A stretch of DNA of 64,000 nucleotides from Microbulbifer sp. SAOS-129_SWC (GTDB lineage Bacteria > Pseudomonadota > Gammaproteobacteria > Pseudomonadales > Cellvibrionaceae), in assembly GCF_039696035.1 (NCBI RefSeq), contig NZ_CP155567.1, positions 3,963,001-4,027,000 of the forward strand, in the 5' to 3' direction. Positions 37,001 through 46,094 of this stretch are shown here, piece by piece; the first letter of the stretch is position 1, and each line of letters begins with the position of its first letter. The translations under genes and the position numbers were made by a program. The notes beneath the pieces are model-generated. The model saw only the letters and a program-made list of their open reading frames with translations, made no database searches and was not told the origin of the DNA.

Positions 37001-40000
37001 ACCCCAATGGCGTACTCGATCCGGATCCCACCGCGCCGGTGACCTTCGACCCGGCCGGCACTCCGGGCACCGCCGGCACCCCGCCGTGGAGCGGCGCCAT
37101 CACCAGTGCCGCCCTCGACACCACGCCGATTGATTCCGACCTGAGTAACGTGGATGCAGGGGATATCGTGCGCTTTGCCATCACAGTGGAAAACAGCGGT
37201 GGCTCCGACGCCTTCGATATCACCATCAGCGATACCTTGCCCGATGGCTTCGCCGTGCCCGGCAGCGGGCTGAACCTGCAGGTCTATACCGGCGACGGTA
37301 CCCAGGTCTCCTACAGCGGCAACCTGTTCAGCGGCGGTATCACGCTGGAGGATCCTTCAGCCAACGACGGCGCCATCAATCGCGGCTACGATGCCGATAC
37401 GGGTGATACCACCGACGGCAGTAACGTCATCGTCATCGTCTACGATCTGCAGGCTACCGTGGCGGTGCAGCCGCACCAGGAAATCACCAACACCGCCACG
37501 CTCGAAGCCTACGGCGGTATCGAAGGCGGCAACGACTACACCGCCGGCAACAGCAATATCGACTGGCAGGACGACGCCGTGGTGGATATCCGCGATAACA
37601 GCGTCAGCAAGGAACTCGTCGATACCAGCATCAACAGCAGCACCAACGCCAGTAACGAAGTGGTGATCGGCGAGACCGCCACCTATTCCCTGACCATCGA
37701 GGTAGCCGAGGGCACCACGCCCAGTGCCAGCATTGTCGATACCCTCGACACCGGCCTCGAGTATATCGGCGGAATCACTGTCACCAACAACTCCGGCAAT
37801 ATTCAAAACGATTCCGGCAGTACCTGGTCGCAGGCCGACCTGACTGTCACCAACAGCGGCCAGCAGGTGACTTTCGATCTGGGCGACCTGGTCAACGTCG
37901 ACACCGACAACAGTACCACGGAGACTATCACCATCACCTACGAGGTACTGGTGCAGAATGTCTCCACCAGCCAGAGCGGCGTCCAGCTGAACAACAATGC
38001 CCAGTTTTTCTGGGACGACACCGCCGACGGCGTCGACAATCCGCAGTCACTGGCACGGGACTCGGCACAAAATGTCACCGTGATCGAACCGGACCTGCAG
38101 GTGGATAAATCCCTCAGCAGCAGCGCTACCCTGATCGATGCCAACGACCCGATCGAATACACCATCGTGGTTTCGCACACCGGCTTTTCCGATACCGATG
38201 CCTTCGATACCACCTTCACTGACACGCTGCCGCCCGAGCTGACCAACGTCGCACTGGTGAGCGCCACACTGACCGAAAACGGTGTGCCTTCCGATATCAG
38301 CGGCCAGTTCCAGGTGACCGGCAATACGCTTGAAACCATTCCCGGCTCCACATTCGACCTGTTGCAGGGCGACACCCTGACCCTGGTCGTGAGTGCCGAC
38401 GTGGTCGGTAACGTGGTGGCCGGCACTCAGGTCTCCAATACCGCCACCGTCGACTGGACCAGTATCTCCGGCGACAACCCCAACGAGCGCGACGGCATCA
38501 ATGGCCCCGGCGGCCTCAACGACTATGAGAGCAGCGATACCTTCGACTTCAACATTGCCACGGTGCAGGCCGGCAAGAGCGTTATCAGCAGTTCCATCGA
38601 TGACAATTACAACGGCACCGATGAAGCGGTGATCGGCGAACTGGTCACCTACTATTCCGCTTTCCTGGTGCCCGAGGCGAGCGCGCCCATGGCGGAAATC
38701 ATCGATACACTGCCCGACGGCGTAGAGTTCGTCAGTCTCGATGAAATCACGGTCGGTGCGGATATCGACCCGAACAGTGTTGTCTTTACCCCGCCCGCCG
38801 CCGGCGCCACTGGCACAATCAGTTTCGGTACTGCCAACCTGATAAATATCGGCGGCAACAACGGCCAGGACGAAGCGGATCTGGTGGGTCTTGTGTATAC
38901 GGTGCGCGTACTGAATGTCGACAGCAACCAGGCCGGCACAACCCTCACCAACGATGCGGTTTTTCGCTGGGACCTGAACAACAACGGCAGCAATACCGAT
39001 GCCGGCGATGGACTGGCCGAAGCGTCAACCGACGTTACGGTGATCGAGCCGCAGCTCACCATCGACAAAACCAGCAATGTCACTTCTGCCGATAACGGCG
39101 ACCAGGTGAGCTACACCATCACCATCACCAATCCGGATGACGGCAGCAGCACCACGGCCTATGACCTCAACTTCAGTGATCCGCTGCCGGCGGAACTGAC
39201 CAATGTTTCGATCGTGGCATCAGCGGATTTCGGTTTCGGTCCGGTGGATGTCTCCGGTGATTTTGCCGTAGTCGGCGGCGAGCTGGTACTGGATCCACAG
39301 GGGGAACTGGAGCTGGATCCCGGCAATGTGGTCACCATCACCGTGACCGGCACCCTGGACGATACGCTCGCCGGCAGCACCATCAGCAATACCGCCAATT
39401 TGGACTGGAGCAGCATCAACGGCCAGGACGCAAACGAGCGCACCGGCGCCGACGGCCCCGGCGGCGCCCTCAACGATTACGCCACAGATGCCAACGTGGA
39501 TATCACGGTACTGTCGCCGGGGATAGAAAAAACCCTGGTATCCACCTCACAGAATGACGATCTCAACGACGATGGCGAAGCCACCATCGGTGAAATCGTC
39601 ACCTTCCAGACTACCATCACCCTGCCCGAAGCCTCACTGACCGGCACCATCGAAGATGTCTACGGCCTGGGGTTCGAGTTCGTCGACCTGGTTGACGTGA
39701 CCTCCAGCAACCCGGATGCCATCCAGGTCGACTACAACCAGGTTTCGGTGATCGACGACCCGGGTAACTACACCGTCGGTTTCGATTTCGGCACGCTGGA
39801 GAATACCGATACCGATAACAGCACCGTGGAAACGGTAACGCTCACCTATCGGCTGCGGGTCACCGATATCAATAGCAATGTGGACGGCACCACGCTCAGC
39901 AATGACGCCAGCCTGAATTACGACACTACCGGTGATGACACGCCGGATACCACCATCAGCGACAGCGCCTCGGTGGATGTGGTGGAACCGGTACTGGATA

Positions 40001-43000
40001 TCGACAAGCAGCTATTGAGTAGCACGCCACTGACCCTCGGCGCTATCGCCACCTACCAGATTACCGTGCAACTGGATCCGTCCAGCGGTGCCGACGCTTA
40101 CAATGTCACCATCGAAGACGCGCTGCCCACCTACCTGTCCAGCGTCGAAAATGTGCAAATTGATGTGACCGGTGGCACGCCGACGATAATCGATAACTCC
40201 AGCGCCAACCTGCTATCGCTGGATATCAGTGCCATCGACAGCACCACCGTCGTGACCATTACCGTCGACGCGCGAGTAACCAGTGATCCAAACGCCGTCG
40301 GCCAGGACGTCACCAATATTGTCGACGTGGGCTCCACCACCCTGGATACCCCCGCCGGCGGTGACGACTCGGACATCGAGCGCGAGTACGATTACACCGA
40401 CCAGGTGACGGCAGCGATCGCGGCCTTCGACCTGAATATCGACAAGGACGACGGTGGCATTGATCAAAGCAACCCGGCACATCCGGGCGACACGGTCACC
40501 TACACCTTCGACTACGGCAATACCGGCACTGTCGACGCCACCAATGTGGTGATCACCGACAACCTTCCGGACTACGTCGACTTCGATCCGGTTGCCAACC
40601 CCGGCTGGGTATTGAACGGCGACACACTGACTTACAACCTGGGCACCGTCGCCGCCGGCGCAACCGGCACCGTCGAACTCGTGGTGACGATTGTCGACCC
40701 ATTGCCCGCAGGCGTCGAGCAGACCACCGACACGGTCACCATCGATACCGAAGACGGCGCCGACCCGACCCCCGACAACAACACCGATGACGAAGTCACT
40801 CCCATCGAGGCGGCGCCGGATTATGTGATCGACAAGATCGAAAACTTCTCCGACCCGGCCCACCCCGGCGACACCGTGGAGTGGACCATCGAAGTGCGCA
40901 ACGACGGCAATCAGGACGGCACCGGGGTGGTGGTCACCGACTCCCTGCCCGACACCAGCCTGTTTACCGGTTTTACCGCCAGCGATGGCGGCACCGTCGA
41001 TCTCGCCGCGGGCACCGTCACCTGGGATATCGGCGACCTCGCCGTCGGCGACAGCCGCACGTTTACCCTTACCGCCACCATCGTCGACCAGGTGCCGACC
41101 ACCATCCCCACCCAGACCAATACGGTCAGCGTCGACGACGACGGCAACAACGGCCCCGACCCGACCCCGGACAACAACACCGACAGCGAAGACTTCGATA
41201 TCACCTACGTGGATCTGAATATCGATAAAGACGACGCCGGGGTGACCGCGGAACCCGGCGACAGCGTGGTCTACACCCTGAGCTACGGCAACAGTGGCAC
41301 CGCCGATGCCTCCGGCGTGGTGATCACCGAATCCCTGCCGGATTACGCCAGCTTCGACGCGGCCAATTCCGATCCGCGCTGGGTGCAAAACGGCGATACG
41401 CTGACGCTCGACCTCGGTACCGTCGCCGCCGGCGAAACCGGCAGTGTCGAATTTACCGTGATCATCGACAGCCCGATTCCCTCGGGGGTCGAGGAAACCA
41501 GCAACACCACCAGCATCGACGACGATGGCGGCAAGGGACCGGACCAGAACACCGACGACAATAGCGATGATGAAGTCACCCCCATCGACGGCCGCCCGGA
41601 TTATGTGATCGACAAGATCGAAAACTTCTCCGACCCGGCCCACCCCGGCGACACCGTGGAGTGGACCATCGAAGTGCGCAACGACGGCAACCAGGACGGC
41701 ACCGGGGTGGTGGTCACCGACTCCCTGCCCGACACCAGCCTGTTTACCGGTTTTACCGCCAGCGATGGCGGCACCGTCGATCTCGCCGCGGGCACCGTCA
41801 CCTGGGATATCGGCGACCTCGCCGTCGGCGACAGCCGCACGTTTACCCTTACCGCCACCATCGTCGACCAGGTGCCGACCACCATCCCCACCCAGACCAA
41901 TACGGTCAGCGTCGACGACGACGGCAACAACGGCCCCGACCCGACCCCGGACAACAACACCGACAGCGAAGACTTCGATATCACCTACGTGGATCTGAAT
42001 ATCGATAAAGACGACGCCGGGGTGACCGCGGAACCCGGCGACAGCGTGGTCTACACCCTGAGCTACGGCAACAGTGGCACCGCCGATGCCTCCGGCGTGG
42101 TGATCACCGAATCCCTGCCGGATTACGCCAGCTTCGACGCGGCCAATTCCGATCCGCGCTGGGTGCAAAACGGCGATACGCTGACGCTCGACCTCGGTAC
42201 CGTCGCCGCCGGCGAAACCGGCAGTGTCGAATTTACCGTGATCATCGACAGCCCGATTCCCTCGGGGGTCGAGGAAACCAGCAACACCACCAGCATCGAC
42301 GACGATGGCGGCAAGGGACCGGACCAGAACACCGACGACAATAGCGATGATGAAGTCACCCCCATCGACGGCCGCCCGGATTATGTGATCGACAAGATCG
42401 AAAACTTCTCCGACCCGGCCCACCCCGGCGACACCGTGGAGTGGACCATCGAAGTGCGCAACGACGGCAACCAGGACGGCACCGGGGTGGTGGTCACCGA
42501 CTCCCTGCCCGACACCAGCCTGTTTACCGGTTTTACCGCCAGCGATGGCGGCACCGTCGATCTCGCCGCGGGCACCGTCACCTGGGATATCGGCGACCTC
42601 GCCGTCGGCGACAGCCGCACGTTTACCCTTACCGCCACCATCGTCGACCAGGTGCCGACCACCATCCCCACCCAGACCAATACGGTCAGCGTCGACGACG
42701 ACGGCAACAACGGCCCCGACCCGACCCCGGACAACAACACCGACAGCGAAGACTTCGATATCACCTACGTGGATCTGAATATCGATAAAGACGACGCCGG
42801 GGTGACCGCGGAACCCGGCGACAGCGTGGTCTACACCCTGAGCTACGGCAACAGTGGCACCGCCGATGCCTCCGGCGTGGTGATCACCGAATCCCTGCCG
42901 GATTACGCCAGCTTCGACGCGGCCAATTCCGATCCGCGCTGGGTGCAAAACGGCGATACGCTGACGCTCGACCTCGGTACCGTCGCCGCCGGCGAAACCG

Positions 43001-45207
43001 GCAGTGTCGAATTTACCGTGATCATCGACAGCCCGATTCCCTCGGGGGTCGAGGAAACCAGCAACACCACCAGCATCGACGACGATGGCGGCAAGGGACC
43101 GGACCAGAACACCGACGACAATAGCGATGATGAAGTCACCCCCATCGACGGCCGCCCGGATTATGTGATCGACAAGATCGAAAACTTCTCCGACCCGGCC
43201 CACCCCGGCGACACCGTGGAGTGGACCATCGAAGTGCGCAACGACGGCAACCAGGACGGCACCGGGGTGGTGGTCACCGACTCCCTGCCCGACACCAGCC
43301 TGTTTACCGGTTTTACCGCCAGCGATGGCGGCACCGTCGATCTCGCCGCGGGCACCGTCACCTGGGATATCGGCGACCTCGCCGTCGGCGACAGCCGCAC
43401 GTTTACCCTTACCGCCACCATCGTCGACCAGGTGCCGACCACCATCCCCACCCAGACCAATACGGTCAGCGTCGACGACGACGGCAACAACGGCCCCGAC
43501 CCGACCCCGGACAACAACACCGACAGCAAAGACTTCGATATCACCTACGTGGATCTGAATATCGATAAAGACGACGCCGGGGTGACCGCGGAACCCGGCG
43601 ACAGCGTGGTCTACACCCTGAGCTACGGCAACAGTGGCACCGCCGATGCCTCCGGCGTGGTGATCACCGAATCCCTGCCGGATTACGCCAGCTTCGACGC
43701 GGCCAATTCCGATCCGCGCTGGGTGCAAAACGGCGATACGCTGACGCTCGACCTCGGTACCGTCGCCGCCGGCGAAACCGGCAGTGTCGAATTTACCGTG
43801 ATCATCGACAGCCCGATTCCCTCGGGGGTCGAGGAAACCAGCAACACCACCAGCATCGACGACGATGGCGGCAAGGGGCCGGACCAGAACACCGACGACA
43901 ACAGCGATGATGAAGTCACCCCCATCGACGGCCGCCCGGATTATGTGATCGTCAAGATCCCGAACTACAACGGCCCCGCAAATCCCGGCGACACCGTCAG
44001 CTGGACCATCGATGTGAGCAATCAGGGCAATCAGGACGGCACCGGGGTAGTGGTCACTGACACACTACCGGACACCAGCCTGTTCTCCGGCTTTGTAGCC
44101 AGCGACGGCGGTGTCATCGACCTTGCCGCCGGCACTGTGACCTGGCAGCTCGGCGACCTGGACGCCGGCGACAGTGTGACCCTGAGCCTCTCCGCCACCG
44201 TCAAGTCGGAAAACCTGCCCGCCGATGTCCCGCCACAGCAACAGAACAGCGTGGAAGTCACCGACGACGGCAGTAACGGCCAGGATCCGACCCCGGACAA
44301 CAATCACGATATGAAACCCCTCGAGGTGGAGTTCGTCGACCTGGTCATCGACAAGGACGACGGCGACGCCTTCCCCGGCCCCACCGACGGCTACAGCTAC
44401 ACCCTCAGCTACGCCAACCGCGGCAACACCACCGCGGACAATGTGGTCATTACCGAAACCCTGCCGCCCAACACCAGTTTCGACGCTGCCAATTCCACGC
44501 CCGGCTGGCAGCAGAACGGCAACACCTTCACCCTTGATGTCGGCAGCCTGGAGGCTGGCGAGAGCGGCACGGTGGAGTTTGCGGTGATCGTCGACTATCC
44601 GCTGCAGGTCACCATCGACAGCACCAGCAATACCGCCAGCATCGATTACGACGGCGGCGCCGGTAAGGATCCAACCCCGGACAACAATACCGACTCCACC
44701 GAGACACCGATCGACAATCCCGGCCCGCAGGTGGACAACATCACGCTGTCGCAGCTGCACTGGCAAATGGAATACCGCGAGCGCCCGCAGGCACCGACGC
44801 AACCGGAGATGTACGGCCGCCTGATCTCGCGCGAAACCCAGGCGGTCACCGCCAACCTGCAGGGCAGCCGCACTGGCAGCCTGTTCGATCCGGCCTTCGG
44901 CACCGTGGATGGACATTTCTATCCCAACGACTGGTCAGCCGTTTTCGGCGAGGAGAGCGGCTACTGGCTGTCACCGACGGAGGGCAGCGGTGACCACGCG
45001 GGCCTGCTGCAGCTGGACGACCATTTCGCCGGCTATCGTGCCGACAGCCTGTACGATATTTTCGGCAAGGCACTGATCAGCGCGGAAAATGAAGCCCGGC
45101 AGGACCCGCTGCAACAACAGCTGGATGCCATCAGCCGCGACCTCGACAGCACCGGCATAGCGCCAATTCTCGGTGCCATGGCGAAGCAGGTCGCGAGCGA
45201 ACCCTGA
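34036..45207 (+). CDS. Giant surface protein: LEPR-like motif, DUF4347 and about twenty DUF11-type repeats
   Basis: GAGG precedes the ATG. The 3723-residue protein has no classical signal peptide. Residues 28-36 read LEKRVLLDA, the LEPR-like motif at the N-terminus of some giant exported proteins. A DUF4347 domain (about 95-260) follows, with TH169GG and YGC212N. From about residue 450 the chain is a string of DUF11-type beta-sandwich repeats (for example PGDTVEWTIEVRNDGNQDGTG), joined by Asp-rich linkers such as DDDGNNGPDPTPDNNTDS that look calcium-binding. Residues 2261-3300 are four almost identical 260-residue units. The last 170 residues form a distinct domain without RTX repeats or LPXTG. 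Probable adhesin or surface filament exported by the upstream genes. Confidence 0.88.
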   Translation: MDSRELNPSPLAAALGAQRQLHSLRRVLEKRVLLDASTPADTGGHLPAGMDSDSSDSTSTTNNATSDNDSHSTDTGSHQPAAQESDADSAPAGRKEVVVIDTTIDDAQALIDDLLHRADSVSDKGNYQELHFGARTLELYTIDGNDNVATIGDILAEQGHSDALHLVTHGGPGGIQIGADTLSLQTLQQFDGELQSWSSHFTADADILLYGCNVSYSETGESFILQLSQLTGTDIAASDDPTGSIAHGGDWDLEYEQGDIETTVVFSQMLQGTWDGLLAADPNATVDAPSEDFINETTDITIAFDNQSTDTGYGPFIDVVTGPGIEVQSVSGFLGATYVEYTFTNGQWVDSGGNPVQYHPYDLNQTGAIPLPPAATEGSTWYAVQLPFGSFTGDQPAYQFTASALLDEASGAIVGVPIPIWVRPGFMYGNDPLNNPDTDPPLVSNPITTSITPTVMLVDKGARDGDGDNASIGDDSETVTGPSEPVNWVVTVDIANLSSVENLVVTEQVPSNFYYQPGTVTVTDVNGTVLQEGTDYTLSEPPEGANNNAELVVTFLNPVTGTLANNDIVITYSGYVPDVDADGNPIVINDGADDAVRNSVDVTGTYQDQTISSSDDDVITATATAVQKNVALIEDNGATGYTPGDRLQYTLTLQVSDYMELQDLVLSDLLGDGLQVDPDSINFELFYNGTTYGPDAAGNATVTENSGDGSTTISVDISQELIDRGISDGSLDGDLYADSNVDGTTTVVITYEATIREQYVATGNSVNDLDTIGNQATIDATSPSANGATVDNGSSESIVIEGAESSKSVFAVNGSSAPGDLNDITVGDTVTFAVDIDLGTLDANGIQITDYLPLPVFEAVAPTFFDTNDGALIPGANQWGFGPGTNFADWPAGYLDGSNVTTSADSGNNSITWTLNPLEQDNSVGGHVQLLFTVPVQDTPFTDGLYLTNVASVSVDGTTDTTVLDPDGIQVQVLSPALSVTKGVIDTDDPNGVLDPDPTAPVTFDPAGTPGTAGTPPWSGAITSAALDTTPIDSDLSNVDAGDIVRFAITVENSGGSDAFDITISDTLPDGFAVPGSGLNLQVYTGDGTQVSYSGNLFSGGITLEDPSANDGAINRGYDADTGDTTDGSNVIVIVYDLQATVAVQPHQEITNTATLEAYGGIEGGNDYTAGNSNIDWQDDAVVDIRDNSVSKELVDTSINSSTNASNEVVIGETATYSLTIEVAEGTTPSASIVDTLDTGLEYIGGITVTNNSGNIQNDSGSTWSQADLTVTNSGQQVTFDLGDLVNVDTDNSTTETITITYEVLVQNVSTSQSGVQLNNNAQFFWDDTADGVDNPQSLARDSAQNVTVIEPDLQVDKSLSSSATLIDANDPIEYTIVVSHTGFSDTDAFDTTFTDTLPPELTNVALVSATLTENGVPSDISGQFQVTGNTLETIPGSTFDLLQGDTLTLVVSADVVGNVVAGTQVSNTATVDWTSISGDNPNERDGINGPGGLNDYESSDTFDFNIATVQAGKSVISSSIDDNYNGTDEAVIGELVTYYSAFLVPEASAPMAEIIDTLPDGVEFVSLDEITVGADIDPNSVVFTPPAAGATGTISFGTANLINIGGNNGQDEADLVGLVYTVRVLNVDSNQAGTTLTNDAVFRWDLNNNGSNTDAGDGLAEASTDVTVIEPQLTIDKTSNVTSADNGDQVSYTITITNPDDGSSTTAYDLNFSDPLPAELTNVSIVASADFGFGPVDVSGDFAVVGGELVLDPQGELELDPGNVVTITVTGTLDDTLAGSTISNTANLDWSSINGQDANERTGADGPGGALNDYATDANVDITVLSPGIEKTLVSTSQNDDLNDDGEATIGEIVTFQTTITLPEASLTGTIEDVYGLGFEFVDLVDVTSSNPDAIQVDYNQVSVIDDPGNYTVGFDFGTLENTDTDNSTVETVTLTYRLRVTDINSNVDGTTLSNDASLNYDTTGDDTPDTTISDSASVDVVEPVLDIDKQLLSSTPLTLGAIATYQITVQLDPSSGADAYNVTIEDALPTYLSSVENVQIDVTGGTPTIIDNSSANLLSLDISAIDSTTVVTITVDARVTSDPNAVGQDVTNIVDVGSTTLDTPAGGDDSDIEREYDYTDQVTAAIAAFDLNIDKDDGGIDQSNPAHPGDTVTYTFDYGNTGTVDATNVVITDNLPDYVDFDPVANPGWVLNGDTLTYNLGTVAAGATGTVELVVTIVDPLPAGVEQTTDTVTIDTEDGADPTPDNNTDDEVTPIEAAPDYVIDKIENFSDPAHPGDTVEWTIEVRNDGNQDGTGVVVTDSLPDTSLFTGFTASDGGTVDLAAGTVTWDIGDLAVGDSRTFTLTATIVDQVPTTIPTQTNTVSVDDDGNNGPDPTPDNNTDSEDFDITYVDLNIDKDDAGVTAEPGDSVVYTLSYGNSGTADASGVVITESLPDYASFDAANSDPRWVQNGDTLTLDLGTVAAGETGSVEFTVIIDSPIPSGVEETSNTTSIDDDGGKGPDQNTDDNSDDEVTPIDGRPDYVIDKIENFSDPAHPGDTVEWTIEVRNDGNQDGTGVVVTDSLPDTSLFTGFTASDGGTVDLAAGTVTWDIGDLAVGDSRTFTLTATIVDQVPTTIPTQTNTVSVDDDGNNGPDPTPDNNTDSEDFDITYVDLNIDKDDAGVTAEPGDSVVYTLSYGNSGTADASGVVITESLPDYASFDAANSDPRWVQNGDTLTLDLGTVAAGETGSVEFTVIIDSPIPSGVEETSNTTSIDDDGGKGPDQNTDDNSDDEVTPIDGRPDYVIDKIENFSDPAHPGDTVEWTIEVRNDGNQDGTGVVVTDSLPDTSLFTGFTASDGGTVDLAAGTVTWDIGDLAVGDSRTFTLTATIVDQVPTTIPTQTNTVSVDDDGNNGPDPTPDNNTDSEDFDITYVDLNIDKDDAGVTAEPGDSVVYTLSYGNSGTADASGVVITESLPDYASFDAANSDPRWVQNGDTLTLDLGTVAAGETGSVEFTVIIDSPIPSGVEETSNTTSIDDDGGKGPDQNTDDNSDDEVTPIDGRPDYVIDKIENFSDPAHPGDTVEWTIEVRNDGNQDGTGVVVTDSLPDTSLFTGFTASDGGTVDLAAGTVTWDIGDLAVGDSRTFTLTATIVDQVPTTIPTQTNTVSVDDDGNNGPDPTPDNNTDSKDFDITYVDLNIDKDDAGVTAEPGDSVVYTLSYGNSGTADASGVVITESLPDYASFDAANSDPRWVQNGDTLTLDLGTVAAGETGSVEFTVIIDSPIPSGVEETSNTTSIDDDGGKGPDQNTDDNSDDEVTPIDGRPDYVIVKIPNYNGPANPGDTVSWTIDVSNQGNQDGTGVVVTDTLPDTSLFSGFVASDGGVIDLAAGTVTWQLGDLDAGDSVTLSLSATVKSENLPADVPPQQQNSVEVTDDGSNGQDPTPDNNHDMKPLEVEFVDLVIDKDDGDAFPGPTDGYSYTLSYANRGNTTADNVVITETLPPNTSFDAANSTPGWQQNGNTFTLDVGSLEAGESGTVEFAVIVDYPLQVTIDSTSNTASIDYDGGAGKDPTPDNNTDSTETPIDNPGPQVDNITLSQLHWQMEYRERPQAPTQPEMYGRLISRETQAVTANLQGSRTGSLFDPAFGTVDGHFYPNDWSAVFGEESGYWLSPTEGSGDHAGLLQLDDHFAGYRADSLYDIFGKALISAENEARQDPLQQQLDAISRDLDSTGIAPILGAMAKQVASEP
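40816..43935 (+). repeat. Four tandem 780-bp near-identical coding repeats
   Basis: Units start at 40816, 41596, 42376 and 43156. Reading them side by side I find only four variant bases: 40911 (T for C), 43528 (A for G, Glu to Lys), 43878 (G for A) and 43902 (C for T). Each unit encodes two DUF11-type domains (260 residues). Codon-level identity shows recent expansion or ongoing homogenisation. A fifth, clearly diverged unit follows from 43936. Confidence 0.97.
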
Positions 45208-45343
45208 GAGTATTACAACCGGGTTTGACCAGCCGCCGGGCATGGTCGGCGGCAGGGGGCGTAGCCAGCGGTAGCGGGTGATGGGTCGAAAGCGGCGGTC
45301 GAGCAGGTACCGGGTGCAGAGTCACAGCGTTTGACCGGCCACC
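45208..45343. other. Short intergenic gap
   Basis: No gene, clear terminator or repeat is visible between the giant gene and the TetR operator. Confidence 0.4.
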
Positions 45344-45358
45344 TAGACGACCGGTCTA
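45344..45358. promoter_or_regulatory. TetR operator, copy 1
   Basis: TAGACGACCGGTCTA (dyad TAGAC/GTCTA) lies 21 bp before the start of the TetR gene. The identical 15-bp sequence occurs before the reductase gene at 46012-46026, so it is very probably the autoregulatory site. It resembles the E. coli NemR box in general form. Confidence 0.85.
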
Positions 45359-45379
45359 ATCGGACGTAGACTAGTCGCC

Positions 45380-45964
45380 ATGACCAGCCATGAAGACACC
45401 CGCCAGCACCTGCTCGATACCGGCCATCGCGTGATCGCCGGCAAGGGCTTCTGCGGCGTGGGGTTGAGTGAAATCCTGAAGTCCGCCGGGGTGCCCAAGG
45501 GCTCTTTTTACCACTACTTCCAGTCCAAGGAGCAGTTTGGCCAGGCCCTGCTGGAATACTATTTCCGCCGCTACCTGGCGGATCTGGAACAGCTGTTCAG
45601 CCGCGGCGACATGACCGCCGCCGAGCGGCTGATGTCCTACTGGCAGGAGTGGCTGCGCACCTACAGTGCCGGCTGCGAGGAGCAGAAATGCCTGGTGGTA
45701 AAACTCAGCGCCGAGGTGGCCGACCTCTCCGAACCCATGCGCCTGACCCTGCGCGACGGTACCGACCGGATCCTCGCACAGCTGGTGCGCTGCATCGAGG
45801 CCGGCCGCGCCGATGGGTCGCTGCCGGCCAGGCTGGACGCCCAAGCCACCGCCAGCAGTCTCTACCAGCTGTGGCTGGGTGCCAGCCTGCTGACCAAGCT
45901 GCATCGCACCGGCCAGCCGCTGGAACAGGCACTGGTCACCACCCAAGCCCTGCTGGCCGACTGA
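45380..45964 (+). CDS. TetR-family repressor, NemR-like
   Basis: The 194-residue protein has a TetR helix-turn-helix (GLSEILKSAGVPKGSFYHYFQSKEQF, residues 28-53) and a TetR_C-type ligand domain with GCEEQKCLVVKLSAEVADL, whose two cysteines (about residues 94 and 99) could sense electrophiles as NemR cysteines do. The operator is duplicated before itself and before the reductase gene. The neighbours, a CurA-like NADPH reductase and a DJ-1/PfpI-type protein, fit a reactive-electrophile or aldehyde response. Assignment to TetR is firm; the NemR-like role is inferred from cysteines, operator and targets. Confidence 0.9.
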   Translation: MTSHEDTRQHLLDTGHRVIAGKGFCGVGLSEILKSAGVPKGSFYHYFQSKEQFGQALLEYYFRRYLADLEQLFSRGDMTAAERLMSYWQEWLRTYSAGCEEQKCLVVKLSAEVADLSEPMRLTLRDGTDRILAQLVRCIEAGRADGSLPARLDAQATASSLYQLWLGASLLTKLHRTGQPLEQALVTTQALLAD

Positions 45965-45974
45965 TCACAAATCG

Positions 45975-46000
45975 ATACCCGCCCTGTGCGGGTATTTTTT
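45975..46000 (+). terminator. Rho-independent terminator after TetR gene
   Basis: ATACCCGC (45975-45982) pairs with GCGGGTAT (45988-45995), with T residues to 46000. It insulates the repressor gene from the reductase operon. Confidence 0.88.
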
Positions 46001-46010
46001 CGACACCGCT

Positions 46011-46027
46011 CTAGACGACCGGTCTAG
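46011..46027. promoter_or_regulatory. TetR operator, copy 2
   Basis: CTAGACGACCGGTCTAG contains the same 15-bp core as 45344-45358 and extends outward as GCTC..GAGC. It lies 67 bp before the reductase ATG and should control the reductase and DJ-1-like genes. Confidence 0.85.
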
Positions 46028-46094
46028 TAGAGCATTAAAGCGGTTACCGCGCGCCGCGCGCGCTACAACTGACTGCAACCCGAGGAGAGCAACC

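Noticed and set aside
40213..43728. A 1171-residue open frame on the minus strand
   Set aside because: It is the antisense of the giant protein's near-identical repeats. Four copies of a stop-free antisense frame follow automatically from the repeat, and the composition (Gly, His, Val, Asp) is unlike any protein.
40816..43935. Repeats considered as a CRISPR array
   Set aside because: The 780-bp units are coding, contiguous and lack spacers.
34036..45207. Giant protein as an RTX adhesin or LPXTG cell-wall protein
   Set aside because: No GGxGxDxUx nonapeptide arrays, no C-terminal RTX secretion signal and no LPXTG are visible.
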